The notes under the pieces are model-generated. The model searched no databases, had not been told where the DNA came from, and saw only the letters and a list, made by a program, of their open reading frames with translations. DNA of 9,677 nt, taken from an uncultured Clostridia bacterium. GTDB lineage: Bacteria; Bacillota; Clostridia; TANB77; CAG-508. The stretch lies in NCBI GenBank assembly GCA_948505485.1, contig CAOPQH010000053.1:1-9677 (forward strand), in the 5' to 3' direction. The stretch's first letter is position 1; every line of letters begins with the position of its first letter. Of the stretch, positions 1-7,241 are shown one piece after another. The position numbers were made by a program, and so were the translations under genes.

Positions 1-2
1 GC

Positions 3-23
3 CAAATTTATGAAATAAATTTG
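3..23. repeat. Short perfect inverted repeat in the fabD leader
   Basis: CAAATTTA (3-10) and TAAATTTG (16-23) are perfect 8-base reverse complements around a 5-base centre, TGAAA. The site lies about 80 bases before fabD. Its size and symmetry would suit a dimeric repressor operator, but it does not match the FapR or FabT consensus as I know them. With no G+C-rich stem it would be a poor terminator. It could also be the tail of an upstream gene or chance in AT-rich DNA. Confidence 0.35.
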
Positions 24-34
24 TGTGCAATTAA

Positions 35-78
35 TTTTATATATTAGAAAGTCAGCTTGACTTTTCTAATATATAAAA
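35..78. repeat. Strong hairpin in the fabD leader
   Basis: Bases 35-54 pair with 58-78 over 20 base pairs around the triloop GCT (55-57), interrupted only by an unpaired T at 65. The top of the stem is GTCA/TGAC and the rest is AT-rich. Weaker pairing continues outward through TTAA at 31-34 and 85-88. No T-run follows on either strand, so it is not a standard intrinsic terminator. It ends about 15 bases before the fabD ribosome binding site (GAGG, 93-96). It could act as an mRNA-stabilising leader, a processing site, or a DNA-binding palindrome; the sequence does not decide which. Confidence 0.55.
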
Positions 79-102
79 AATGAATTAAGAAAGAGGTAAA
101 AT

Positions 103-1038
103 ATGAAAAGAGCCTTTTTATTTCCAGGGCAAGGAGCTCAAATAGTTGGAATGGGAAAAGATATATATGATAAATATGAACAAGCAAAGAGAATATATGA
201 TATGTCTGAAAAAATTTCAGGAATAAATGTTAAAAAGATTTGTTTTGAAGGACCAGAAGACGAATTATTAAAAACAGAAAATACTCAAATAGCAATACTA
301 ACAACTAGTTTAGCAATTTTAGAAGTGTTAAAAAGCAAAGGGATAAAAGCAGATATTACTGTAGGATTGAGTTTAGGTGAATATACCGCATTAATATATG
401 GAGGATATATTAGTTTTGAAGATGGAATTAAACTTATAAAAGACAGAGGTTTCTGTATGGGAAATTTAATTCCAAACGAAAAATTTTCTATGGCTGCTGT
501 AATAGGGTTAGATAACTTAAAAATAGAAGATATATGTAAAAGAATAAGAGATAATGGAAAATTCGTTGTTCCTGCAAATTATAATTATAGTAGTCAAACT
601 TCCATTTCTGGTAATTTAGAAGCGATTGATGAAGCAGTTGAATTATTAAAAGAAGCTGGAGCTAAGAGAGTAATAAAACTTAATACTAGTGGACCTTTTC
701 ATACATCTAAATTAGAAAAAGCAAAACAACAGTATTCTATAAGTTTAAATGAAGTTAAATTTAACAATAAAGGAAATGGTATTAAAGTAATAAAAAACAT
801 AGATGGAAATATTTATACAGAAAATGATAATATAAAAGAAATATTGTCAGACCATATTGTAAGTCCGGTGAGATTTGATAAAGCAATAAAATATATGGAA
901 AGCGAAGAAGTTAATCAGTATGTAGAAATAGGACCAGGAAAAGTATTAACTGGATTTATAAAAAAGGAAAATAGAGATGCTAATATTGTAAACATTAATA
1001 ATGTTGAAACGTTAGAAAAGTTTTTAGAACAAGTATAA
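103..1038 (+). CDS. fabD: Malonyl-CoA:ACP transacylase
   Basis: FabD moves the malonyl group from malonyl-CoA to acyl carrier protein, supplying the extender unit for cytoplasmic fatty acid synthesis. The 311-residue length is normal. The PGQGAQ motif is at residues 8-13. The nucleophile elbow GLSLGE is at 88-93 with catalytic Ser90. Arg115 fits the carboxylate-binding arginine and His200 (SGPFH) the catalytic histidine. The usual elbow is GHSLGE; a Leu replaces the His here, a variant I associate with clostridial FabD proteins, and the rest of the site is intact. The ATG at 103 is supported by GAGG at 93-96. It is the first gene of the cluster in this window, 12 bases before fabG. An upstream fabK, fabH or acpP, common in related clusters, would lie outside the window. 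Confidence 0.96.
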   Translation: MKRAFLFPGQGAQIVGMGKDIYDKYEQAKRIYDMSEKISGINVKKICFEGPEDELLKTENTQIAILTTSLAILEVLKSKGIKADITVGLSLGEYTALIYGGYISFEDGIKLIKDRGFCMGNLIPNEKFSMAAVIGLDNLKIEDICKRIRDNGKFVVPANYNYSSQTSISGNLEAIDEAVELLKEAGAKRVIKLNTSGPFHTSKLEKAKQQYSISLNEVKFNNKGNGIKVIKNIDGNIYTENDNIKEILSDHIVSPVRFDKAIKYMESEEVNQYVEIGPGKVLTGFIKKENRDANIVNINNVETLEKFLEQV

Positions 1039-1050
1039 AAAGGAGGAACT

Positions 1051-1791
1051 ATGGAAGAAAAAAAAGTTGCGTTTATTACAGGAGGCTCAAGAGGTATAGG
1101 AAAAGCTATAGCGCTAAAGTTTGCTAAAGAAGGCTATAATATAGTTACAAATTATGTATCAGATAGCACTGATGTAGAAGCTTTAAAAAGAGAATTTAAT
1201 GATTTAGGTGTAGAAAGTCTCATTTATAAAGCAGATGTAACAAATATAGAACAGATAGAAAATCTTGTAAAAGAATTAATAGAAAAGTTTGAGAAAATAG
1301 ATGTATTAGTAAATAATGCAGGAATAACTAAGGATAATTTACTTATGAGAATGTCAGAAGAAGAATTTGACAAAGTAATAGAAGTAAATTTAAAAGGGAC
1401 ATTTATAGTTACTAAAATAGTAACAAAATATATGATGAAAAAAAGAAAAGGAAGTATAGTAAATTTATCATCAGTAGTAGGTGTAACAGGAAATGCTGGA
1501 CAATGTAATTATTCTGCATCAAAGGCAGGAATAATTGGTTTCACTAAAAGTTTGGCAAGAGAATTAGCATCAAGAAATATTAGAGCAAATGCAGTTGCAC
1601 CAGGTTTTATTGCAACTGATATGACAGATGTATTGCCTGATAATATTAAAGAAAACATACATAGTCAAATTCCTTTAAAAAGAATGGGAGAGGCAGATGA
1701 AGTTGCTAAACTTGTTTATTTTTTAGGGTCTGATGAAAGCTCTTATATAACAGGTCAAGTTGTAAATATAGATGGAGGCATGGTTATGTAA
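1051..1791 (+). CDS. fabG: 3-oxoacyl-ACP reductase (NADPH-dependent)
   Basis: FabG reduces 3-oxoacyl-ACP to 3-hydroxyacyl-ACP, the first reduction of each elongation cycle. It is a 246-residue classical short-chain dehydrogenase. The cofactor motif TGGSRGIG is at residues 10-17, NNAG at 88-91, and the catalytic set is Asn113, Ser141, Tyr154 and Lys158 (YSASK). The PG motif after the active site (184-185) and the C-terminal ITGQVVNIDGG segment (233-243) are typical of FabG. AAGGAGG (1040-1046) sits only 4 bases before the ATG, just after the fabD stop, so the two genes are co-transcribed and tightly packed. The family is broad, but placement between fabD and fabF makes the FabG assignment firm. 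Its stop codon touches the left arm of the palindrome at 1791-1914. Confidence 0.96.
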   Translation: MEEKKVAFITGGSRGIGKAIALKFAKEGYNIVTNYVSDSTDVEALKREFNDLGVESLIYKADVTNIEQIENLVKELIEKFEKIDVLVNNAGITKDNLLMRMSEEEFDKVIEVNLKGTFIVTKIVTKYMMKKRKGSIVNLSSVVGVTGNAGQCNYSASKAGIIGFTKSLARELASRNIRANAVAPGFIATDMTDVLPDNIKENIHSQIPLKRMGEADEVAKLVYFLGSDESSYITGQVVNIDGGMVM

Positions 1792-1914
1792 AAACAAATT
1801 GAAACATTATCTTGCACATTTTCGCTATTCATTGCAAACTTCGACGTACTTATGTACGCCTTCATCTTGCAATGAACAGCAAAAATGCACAATATAATAC
1901 TTTGAATTTGTTTT
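1791..1914 (-). repeat. 124-bp imperfect palindrome between fabG and fabF
   Basis: This fills most of the fabG-fabF gap. The outer ends, 1791-1800 and 1905-1914, are perfect 10-base reverse complements. The middle blocks 1812-1837 and 1867-1892 match at 22 of 26 positions. The tip is CGTAC (1845-1849), TTAT, GTACG (1854-1858). Strand - is given because nearly all mismatches (1815/1889, 1816/1888, 1823/1881, 1827/1877, 1839/1864, 1844/1859, 1805/1899) are A.C when read on + but G.U wobbles when read on -. On the - strand the hairpin has one 3x3 GAA/GAA internal loop, one bulged G and an ATAA tetraloop. It contains no reading frame. It resembles a dispersed intergenic palindrome or a MITE-like element, but one copy cannot prove that. 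Confidence 0.7.
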
Positions 1915-1962
1915 AATATAAAAGTGGTTAAAAAGTGATTAGAAAGGAGAGATTAAATAAAT

Positions 1963-3201
1963 ATGAATAGAAGAGTTGTTATTACAGGTTTGGGTGCTAT
2001 TACACCTATTGGTAACGATGTTAATGAATTTTGGAATGGTATTAAAGAGGGTAAATGTGGTATTGATGAAATTAAATCTTTTGATGTAACTGATAATAAA
2101 ATTAAGTTAGCTGCTGAAGTAAAAGATTATAATTCAGAGGACTATTTTGATAGAAAAGAATCCAAAAGGACAGATAAGTTTTCTCAGTTTGCAATTGTTG
2201 CAGCAAGAGAAGCTTGGAAAGATAGCAAATTAGACAAAGAAAAACAAGATATGGATAGAGTAGGAGTTGTGCTTGGTTCAGGAATTGGTGGATTAACAAC
2301 AATAGAAAAAGATAATCTTAATTTTATTAATAAAGGTCCTGATAGAATTTCTCCAATGTATATTCCCATGTCAATTACAAATATGGCAGCTGGAAATGTT
2401 TCAATAGATTTAGGAATTAAAGGAGAATCTCTTTGTATTGTTTCTGCTTGTGCTACAGGTACACATAGTATAGGTGAAGCGTATAGAAACATCAAACATG
2501 GATATCAAGATATAATACTTGCAGGAGGAACAGAAGCATCAATAACTCCAACAGGAATAGGAGGATTTGCTAATTTAAAAGCATTATCACAAAGTACAGA
2601 TAAAAACAGAGCAAGTATTCCATTTGACAAAGAAAGAAATGGATTTGTTATGGGAGAAGGAGCTGGAATTATTGTACTAGAGGAGTTAGAACATGCTAAA
2701 GCAAGAGGAGCTAAAATATATGCAGAATTAGTAGGATATGCTGCTACATCTGATGCCTACCATATTACTGCACCTGCACCAGAGGGAGAAGGCGGAGCAA
2801 GAGCAATGTCTTTAGCAATTAAAGATGCTAATATAAATGCAGAACAAATTACATATATTAATGCTCATGGTACATCAACACATTTGAATGACTCTGGAGA
2901 AACTTCAGCAATAAAAAAAGCTTTAGGTGAAGCAAGTAAAAAAGTAATGGTAAGTTCTACAAAAAGTAATACAGGACATATGTTAGGAGCAGCAGGAACA
3001 GTTGAAGCTATTGTATGTGTTAAGGCAATAGAAGATAGTTTTGTACCACCAACAATAAATTATAAAGTTCCAGATGAAGAATGTGATTTAGATATTGTGC
3101 CAAATGAAGGTAGAAATTTAAAAATAAAATATGCGATGTCCAATTCATTAGGATTTGGAGGACATAATGCAACTATAATTATTAAAAAATATGAAGAATA
3201 A
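1963..3201 (+). CDS. fabF: 3-oxoacyl-ACP synthase II (condensing enzyme)
   Basis: FabF condenses malonyl-ACP with a growing acyl-ACP, releasing CO2 and lengthening the chain by two carbons. The 412-residue length is standard. Catalytic Cys163 lies in SACATG, His302 in NAHGTST, Lys334 in SSTKSN, and the second catalytic His339 follows in NTGH. Phe398 in the GFGGHN segment matches the gatekeeper phenylalanine. The FabF rather than FabB assignment rests on overall resemblance and context. The ATG has AAAGGAGA at 1943-1950. The gene is separated from fabG by 171 bases that include a large palindrome, so it may have a second promoter, though I see no convincing one. Its first 47 codons use only ATT for Ile and GGT for Gly, unlike its neighbours. 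Confidence 0.97.
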   Translation: MNRRVVITGLGAITPIGNDVNEFWNGIKEGKCGIDEIKSFDVTDNKIKLAAEVKDYNSEDYFDRKESKRTDKFSQFAIVAAREAWKDSKLDKEKQDMDRVGVVLGSGIGGLTTIEKDNLNFINKGPDRISPMYIPMSITNMAAGNVSIDLGIKGESLCIVSACATGTHSIGEAYRNIKHGYQDIILAGGTEASITPTGIGGFANLKALSQSTDKNRASIPFDKERNGFVMGEGAGIIVLEELEHAKARGAKIYAELVGYAATSDAYHITAPAPEGEGGARAMSLAIKDANINAEQITYINAHGTSTHLNDSGETSAIKKALGEASKKVMVSSTKSNTGHMLGAAGTVEAIVCVKAIEDSFVPPTINYKVPDEECDLDIVPNEGRNLKIKYAMSNSLGFGGHNATIIIKKYEE

Positions 3202-3216
3202 GTGGAGGTAAATATT

Positions 3217-3681
3217 ATGGATTATAATGAAATTAAAAAATTGATGGATGATATGGGAAACTCTAAATTAGATTCTCTACAAATAGAATTTCCTGATGGT
3301 GTAAAAATAAGTATGACAAAAAATACAAATAAGAGAAATGCAAATATAGAAACAACAAATAGTGTTATTGAAGCAAGTGCTCCAATGACAGTTCCTGCAG
3401 TACAAGTAAATACAGAAAATAGGTTAGTTACAGTACCACAAGAAGAATGTAAAGAAGTTAAATCACCAATGGTAGGAACTTTTTATGAAAGTTCATCTCC
3501 ATCAGCTGAACCATTTGTAAAAGTAGGAGATAAAGTTCATAAAGGTCAAGTTTTATGCGTAGTAGAAGCTATGAAGTTAATGAATGAAATAGAGTCAGAA
3601 TTTGATGGAGAAGTAGTAGAAGTTTGTGTAAAAAATGAAGATATGGTTGAATATGGTACAACTTTATTCAAAATAAAATAG
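3217..3681 (+). CDS. accB: Biotin carboxyl carrier protein of acetyl-CoA carboxylase
   Basis: AccB carries the biotin that shuttles CO2 from biotin carboxylase (AccC) to the carboxyltransferase (AccA/AccD). From this start it has 154 residues, a usual length. The biotin attachment site is Lys120 in EAMKLMNE. The preceding SPMVGTFY and the SPSAEPFVKVG 'thumb' region (94-104) identify the AccB type of biotinyl domain. The N-terminal 35 residues resemble the AccB N-terminal helix region, and a polar linker rich in Asn, Thr and Val (about 36-78) joins the two. I chose the ATG at 3217 because GGAGG (3204-3208) lies 8 bases before it. An in-frame GTG at 3202 would overlap that ribosome binding site. 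It needs a biotin ligase encoded elsewhere. Confidence 0.95.
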   Translation: MDYNEIKKLMDDMGNSKLDSLQIEFPDGVKISMTKNTNKRNANIETTNSVIEASAPMTVPAVQVNTENRLVTVPQEECKEVKSPMVGTFYESSSPSAEPFVKVGDKVHKGQVLCVVEAMKLMNEIESEFDGEVVEVCVKNEDMVEYGTTLFKIK

Positions 3682-3691
3682 AGGTGAAATT

Positions 3692-4114
3692 ATGTTAGAT
3701 GTAAATGGAATTATGGAAATCATTCCACAAAGAGACCCATTCTTGATGATAGATAAAGTAGAAGAATTTGTTCCAGGAGAAAGTTGTATAGCATATAAAA
3801 ATGTTCGTAAGGAAGAATGGTATTTTAAAGGACATTTTCCAGGAAATCCAATAATGCCAGGAGTTTTAATAACAGAAGCCTTAGCACAAACAGGAGCAGT
3901 AGCAATTTTATCTATGGAAGAAAACAAAGGTAAAAATGCTTTATTTGGAGGAATAGATAAATTAAAATTTAAAAAAATGGTAGTACCAGGAGATGTTTTA
4001 AAGTTAGAAGTAAAAATTATAAAAAGAAAAGGACCAATCGGTGTAGGAGAAGCTATTGCTACAGTGGATGGAAAAATTGCAGCAAAAGGTGAACTTACAT
4101 TTGCAGTTGTTTAA
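3692..4114 (+). CDS. fabZ: 3-hydroxyacyl-ACP dehydratase
   Basis: FabZ removes water from 3-hydroxyacyl-ACP to give trans-2-enoyl-ACP. The 140-residue hotdog-fold protein has the family signature GHFPGNPIMPGVL (47-59) with catalytic His48, and the catalytic acid Glu62 in TEALAQ. The N-terminal segment reads PQRDPFLMID, where many FabZ proteins have PHR. The ribosome binding site AGAGGTG (3680-3686) overlaps the accB stop codon and lies 5 bases before the ATG, a sign of translational coupling. FabZ placed between accB and accC is a common arrangement in clostridial fatty acid clusters. No FabA, FabM or other clear double-bond isomerase is in the window, so how this organism makes unsaturated chains cannot be read from here. 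Confidence 0.96.
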   Translation: MLDVNGIMEIIPQRDPFLMIDKVEEFVPGESCIAYKNVRKEEWYFKGHFPGNPIMPGVLITEALAQTGAVAILSMEENKGKNALFGGIDKLKFKKMVVPGDVLKLEVKIIKRKGPIGVGEAIATVDGKIAAKGELTFAVV

Positions 4115-4139
4115 ATTATGTTTTTATAAGGAGTGAACA

Positions 4140-5483
4140 ATGTTAAAAAAGGTATTAATAGCAAATAGAGGCGAAATTGCTGTAAGAATAATAAGAGCAT
4201 GTAGAGAAATGGGAATAAGAACTGTTGCAATTTATTCTGAGGCAGATAAAAATGCTCTTCATACAACATTAGCAGATGAAGCGATATGTATAGGACCAGC
4301 TCCATCTAATAAAAGTTATTTAAATGTAAAAGCTATATTAGAAACTGCATGTTTAACAGGTGCAGATAGTATTCATCCAGGTTTTGGATTTTTGTCAGAA
4401 AATGTAAATTTTGCAAAAATGTGTGAAGAAATAGGTATAAAATTTATAGGACCAAATTATAAACTTATAGAATTATTAGGTAATAAATCAAAAGCTAAAG
4501 AAACCATGAAAGATGCAGGAGTTCCTGTTGTAGAAGGATCTGAAGGACTAATATATTCAAAAGAGCAAGCAATAGAAGTTGCTAAAAAAATAAATTATCC
4601 AGTAATATTAAAAGCTTCAGCTGGTGGTGGCGGAAGAGGAATAAGAATTGCATATTCTGAAGATGAATTAAAAAAACAATATGACATAGTAAAAAAAGAA
4701 GCTAAAAATTCATTTAATGATGATAGTATATATATAGAAAAATATATAGAAAATCCTCGCCATGTAGAAATACAAATATTAGCTGATGAATATGGAAATT
4801 GTATACATCTTGGAGAAAGAGATTGTTCTATACAAAGAAGAAATCAAAAAATTCTAGAAGAAACTCCAAGTACAATTATTAGTCATGCAACTAGAAAGAA
4901 AATGGGAGAGATTGCAGTAAAAGCTACAAAGAAAATAGGTTATGCCAATGCTGGTACAATAGAATTTTTGGTAGATAAAAATCAAAAGTTTTATTTTATG
5001 GAAATGAACACAAGAGTACAAGTTGAGCATCCTGTTACTGAAATGGTAACAAATATTGATATTATAAAAGAGCAAATAAAAATAGCTTCAGGAGAAAAAT
5101 TAAATTTATCTCAAGATGATATTAAAATAAATGGGCATAGTATGGAAGTAAGAATAAATGCAGAAAATCCTGATAAAAATTTTATGCCTTGTCCAGGAAC
5201 AATAACAGGACTTCATCTACCAGGAGGAAATGGTATTAGAGTAGATACTGCAATATATAGTGGATATAAAGTTCCACAAAATTATGACTCTATGTTATTA
5301 AAAATAATTGTACATGGTAAAACAAGAGAAGAATCAATTTCTAAGATGAAAAGTGCTATAGCAGAACTTGTAATTGATGGAATAGACACAAATGTAGATT
5401 TTATTTATGAAATATTAAAAAATGAAAATTTTAAAAATAATAATTATGATACTTCATTTATACATAAAGAATATGGAATGTAG
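4140..5483 (+). CDS. accC: Biotin carboxylase subunit of acetyl-CoA carboxylase
   Basis: AccC uses ATP and bicarbonate to carboxylate the biotin on AccB, the first half-reaction of malonyl-CoA synthesis. At 447 residues it is full length (the E. coli protein has 449) and is a stand-alone subunit with no fused carrier domain. The N-terminal domain begins KKVLIANRGEIAVRI. The ATP-grasp domain shows Lys116, Lys158, the glycine loop 162-166, His208, Lys237, Glu275 and Glu288. The active-site strip ENMN-type segment 288-297 includes Arg292, Gln294, Val295 and Glu296, and Arg338 follows. The C-terminal domain carries GY.SG..VP..YDSML (375-386). AAGGAG (4128-4133) precedes the ATG by 6 bases. The gene sits 25 bases after fabZ and 32 before accD. 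Confidence 0.97.
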   Translation: MLKKVLIANRGEIAVRIIRACREMGIRTVAIYSEADKNALHTTLADEAICIGPAPSNKSYLNVKAILETACLTGADSIHPGFGFLSENVNFAKMCEEIGIKFIGPNYKLIELLGNKSKAKETMKDAGVPVVEGSEGLIYSKEQAIEVAKKINYPVILKASAGGGGRGIRIAYSEDELKKQYDIVKKEAKNSFNDDSIYIEKYIENPRHVEIQILADEYGNCIHLGERDCSIQRRNQKILEETPSTIISHATRKKMGEIAVKATKKIGYANAGTIEFLVDKNQKFYFMEMNTRVQVEHPVTEMVTNIDIIKEQIKIASGEKLNLSQDDIKINGHSMEVRINAENPDKNFMPCPGTITGLHLPGGNGIRVDTAIYSGYKVPQNYDSMLLKIIVHGKTREESISKMKSAIAELVIDGIDTNVDFIYEILKNENFKNNNYDTSFIHKEYGM

Positions 5484-5515
5484 TTTTATTGATAATTTAA
5501 CATTGAAAGGATGTA

Positions 5516-6367
5516 ATGTCATTGTTAATAGATAAAGTAAAAAAATTAGAATATGACGAAAATGATATAAAAATTAATAAAAAAGCAGCAGACATGATGA
5601 TAGGAAAATGGGTAAAATGTGATACTTGCAAAGAAATAATATATAAAGATGAATTACATAAAAACCTAAGTGTATGTCCGAGTTGTGGGAAACACTTTAG
5701 ATTATCAGCAAGGAGAAGAATAAAGCAAATTGCAGATGAAGATACTTTTAAAGAAATAGGAAAAGATATATTAACTAAAGATCCATTAAATTTTGATGGA
5801 TACCTTAAAAAAGTAGAAGGTCTAAGAGAAAAAACAAAAATTGATGAAGCAGTTAAATGTGGAATTTGCAAGATAAATGGAGAAGATGCAATAATAGCTG
5901 TTATGGATGGTAATTTTTTAATGGGGAGTATGGGAAGTAGTGTAGGAGAAAGAATTACACTTGCAATAGAAGAATCAATAGAAAAAAAATTACCGCTTGT
6001 AATTTTTTGCGTATCTGGTGGAGCAAGAATGCAAGAAGGTATTATTTCATTAATGCAAATGGCAAAAACATCATCAGCATTAGCAAAACATAACAAAGAA
6101 GGGTTATTATATATATCAGTATTGACAGACCCAACAACAGGAGGAGTAACAGCAAGTTTTGCAAGTTTAGGTGATATAATTTTAGCAGAGCCAGACTCTT
6201 TGATTGGTTTTGCAGGGCCTAGAGTTATAGAACAAACTATTAAACAAAAACTTCCAGAAGGTTTTCAAAGGTCAGAATTTTTATTAGAACATGGATTTAT
6301 TGATAAGATTGTAGAAAGAAAAGATCTTAAAAATACAATTTCAGAGTTAATTAAACTACATAAATAA
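5516..6367 (+). CDS. accD: Acetyl-CoA carboxylase carboxyltransferase beta subunit
   Basis: AccD pairs with AccA to move the carboxyl group from carboxybiotin to acetyl-CoA, giving malonyl-CoA. The 283-residue protein has the zinc ribbon typical of AccD: Cys35, Cys38, Cys54 and Cys57 (CxxC, 15 residues, CxxC). The crotonase-like domain follows, with GSMGSSVGE (137-145), SGGARMQEG (167-175), TDPTTGGVTASFA (204-216) and IGFAGPRVI (230-238). The C-terminal PEGFQ to GFID segment (247-263) is also typical. The ribosome binding site is AAAGG at 5506-5510, only 5 bases before the ATG. An opposing open frame over 5497-6096 is a shadow of this gene. In some bacteria the AccD zinc ribbon binds mRNA; nothing here tests that. 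Confidence 0.97.
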   Translation: MSLLIDKVKKLEYDENDIKINKKAADMMIGKWVKCDTCKEIIYKDELHKNLSVCPSCGKHFRLSARRRIKQIADEDTFKEIGKDILTKDPLNFDGYLKKVEGLREKTKIDEAVKCGICKINGEDAIIAVMDGNFLMGSMGSSVGERITLAIEESIEKKLPLVIFCVSGGARMQEGIISLMQMAKTSSALAKHNKEGLLYISVLTDPTTGGVTASFASLGDIILAEPDSLIGFAGPRVIEQTIKQKLPEGFQRSEFLLEHGFIDKIVERKDLKNTISELIKLHK

Positions 6368-6397
6368 TATAAAGTTAAATATTAGTGAGGTGATAAA

Positions 6398-7192
6398 ATG
6401 AGCAAAACCACAGCATGGGATAGAGTAACTTTAGCAAGATTACAAGATAGGCCAAAAGCTTTAGATTATATAAATTTAATATTTGATGAATTTATAGAAT
6501 TACATGGAGATAGAAATTTTTCAGATGATAAAGCTATAGTTGGTGGAATAGCAAAATTAGATGATATGCCAGTAACAGTTATAGGAGAACAAAAAGGTAA
6601 AAATGCAAAAGAAAATATGGAAAGAAATTTTGGTATGCCAAATCCTGAAGGATATAGAAAAGCATTAAGATTAATGAAACAAGCTGAAAAATTTAATAGA
6701 CCTATAATAACATTTATAGATACTCCAGGAGCATATCCAGGAATGGGAGCAGAAGAAAGAGGACAAGGAGAAGCTATTGCAAAAAATTTAATAGAGATGT
6801 CTACTTTAAAAGTACCAATAATTTGCATTATAATAGGTGAAGGATCAAGTGGAGGAGCTTTAGCAATTGCTGTTGGAGATAAAATAGCTATGTTAGAAAA
6901 TGCAGTATATTCGATTCTTTCTCCAGAAGGTTTTGCAAGTATATTATATAAAGATTCAAGTAAATGTAAAGAAGCAGCAGAGAACATGAAAATTACAGCT
7001 AAAGAATTAAAAGTATTAGGAATTATAGATGAAATTATAAAAGAGCCTGAAGGTGGAGCACAAGAAGATATAAATAAAGTATCAAAAAGTTTGAAAAGAT
7101 GCATAGTAAAATCGATAAAAGAGTTAAAAGAAGTATCAGCAGAAGATTTAATACAGCAAAGGTATGATAAATTTAGGCAAATGGGAAAGTGA
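6398..7192 (+). CDS. accA: Acetyl-CoA carboxylase carboxyltransferase alpha subunit
   Basis: AccA forms the carboxyltransferase with AccD. Visible AccA motifs are ARLQDRP (13-19) with DYI (23-25), GEQKG (63-67), NFGMPNPEGYRKA (77-89), IDTPGAYPG (107-115), IGEGSSGGALA (146-156) and SPEG (175-178), ending with the IIDEII segment near 209-214. At 264 residues it is shorter than E. coli AccA (319). The missing part is the N-terminal helical extension; the catalytic core is complete. GAGGTG (6387-6392) supports the ATG, and the only upstream sequence is the 30-base gap after accD, so the short start is real and not a missed extension. AccA completes the four-subunit enzyme, with all four genes within 4 kb. 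Confidence 0.97.
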   Translation: MSKTTAWDRVTLARLQDRPKALDYINLIFDEFIELHGDRNFSDDKAIVGGIAKLDDMPVTVIGEQKGKNAKENMERNFGMPNPEGYRKALRLMKQAEKFNRPIITFIDTPGAYPGMGAEERGQGEAIAKNLIEMSTLKVPIICIIIGEGSSGGALAIAVGDKIAMLENAVYSILSPEGFASILYKDSSKCKEAAENMKITAKELKVLGIIDEIIKEPEGGAQEDINKVSKSLKRCIVKSIKELKEVSAEDLIQQRYDKFRQMGK

Positions 7193-7241
7193 TAGATTAT
7201 TTTATATTTGAGATATTAAAAAATTTAAGGAGGAATGAAAA

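Noticed and set aside
57..62. TTGACT as a -35 box for fabD
   Set aside because: It is part of the hairpin stem; no good -10 box lies 16-18 bases on, and the transcript would start almost at the ribosome binding site.
1893..1898. TATAAT as the -10 box of a fabF promoter inside the palindrome
   Set aside because: The box is perfect, but the nearest -35-like sequence (TTGCAA, 1867-1872) is 20 bases away, too far; TATAAT is frequent by chance in this DNA.
1921..1940. Near direct repeat AAAGTGGTT/AAAGTGATT before fabF
   Set aside because: Two 9-mers with one mismatch, 11 bases apart, are easily expected by chance in an A-rich leader and match no known regulator site.
3202..3216. Upstream GTG start for accB
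   Set aside because: The GTG overlaps the GGAGG that serves the ATG at 3217 and has no ribosome binding site of its own; family proteins begin near the MDYNEIKKL segment.
5497..6096. Open frame of 199 codons on the minus strand
   Set aside because: It lies entirely over accD, whose protein is fully supported by motifs. Its translation is rich in Ser, Ile and Leu with no recognisable domain, as expected for the antisense of an AT-rich gene.
6466..7104. Open frame of 212 codons on the minus strand
   Set aside because: It is the antisense of accA, with no ribosome binding site and no recognisable protein features.
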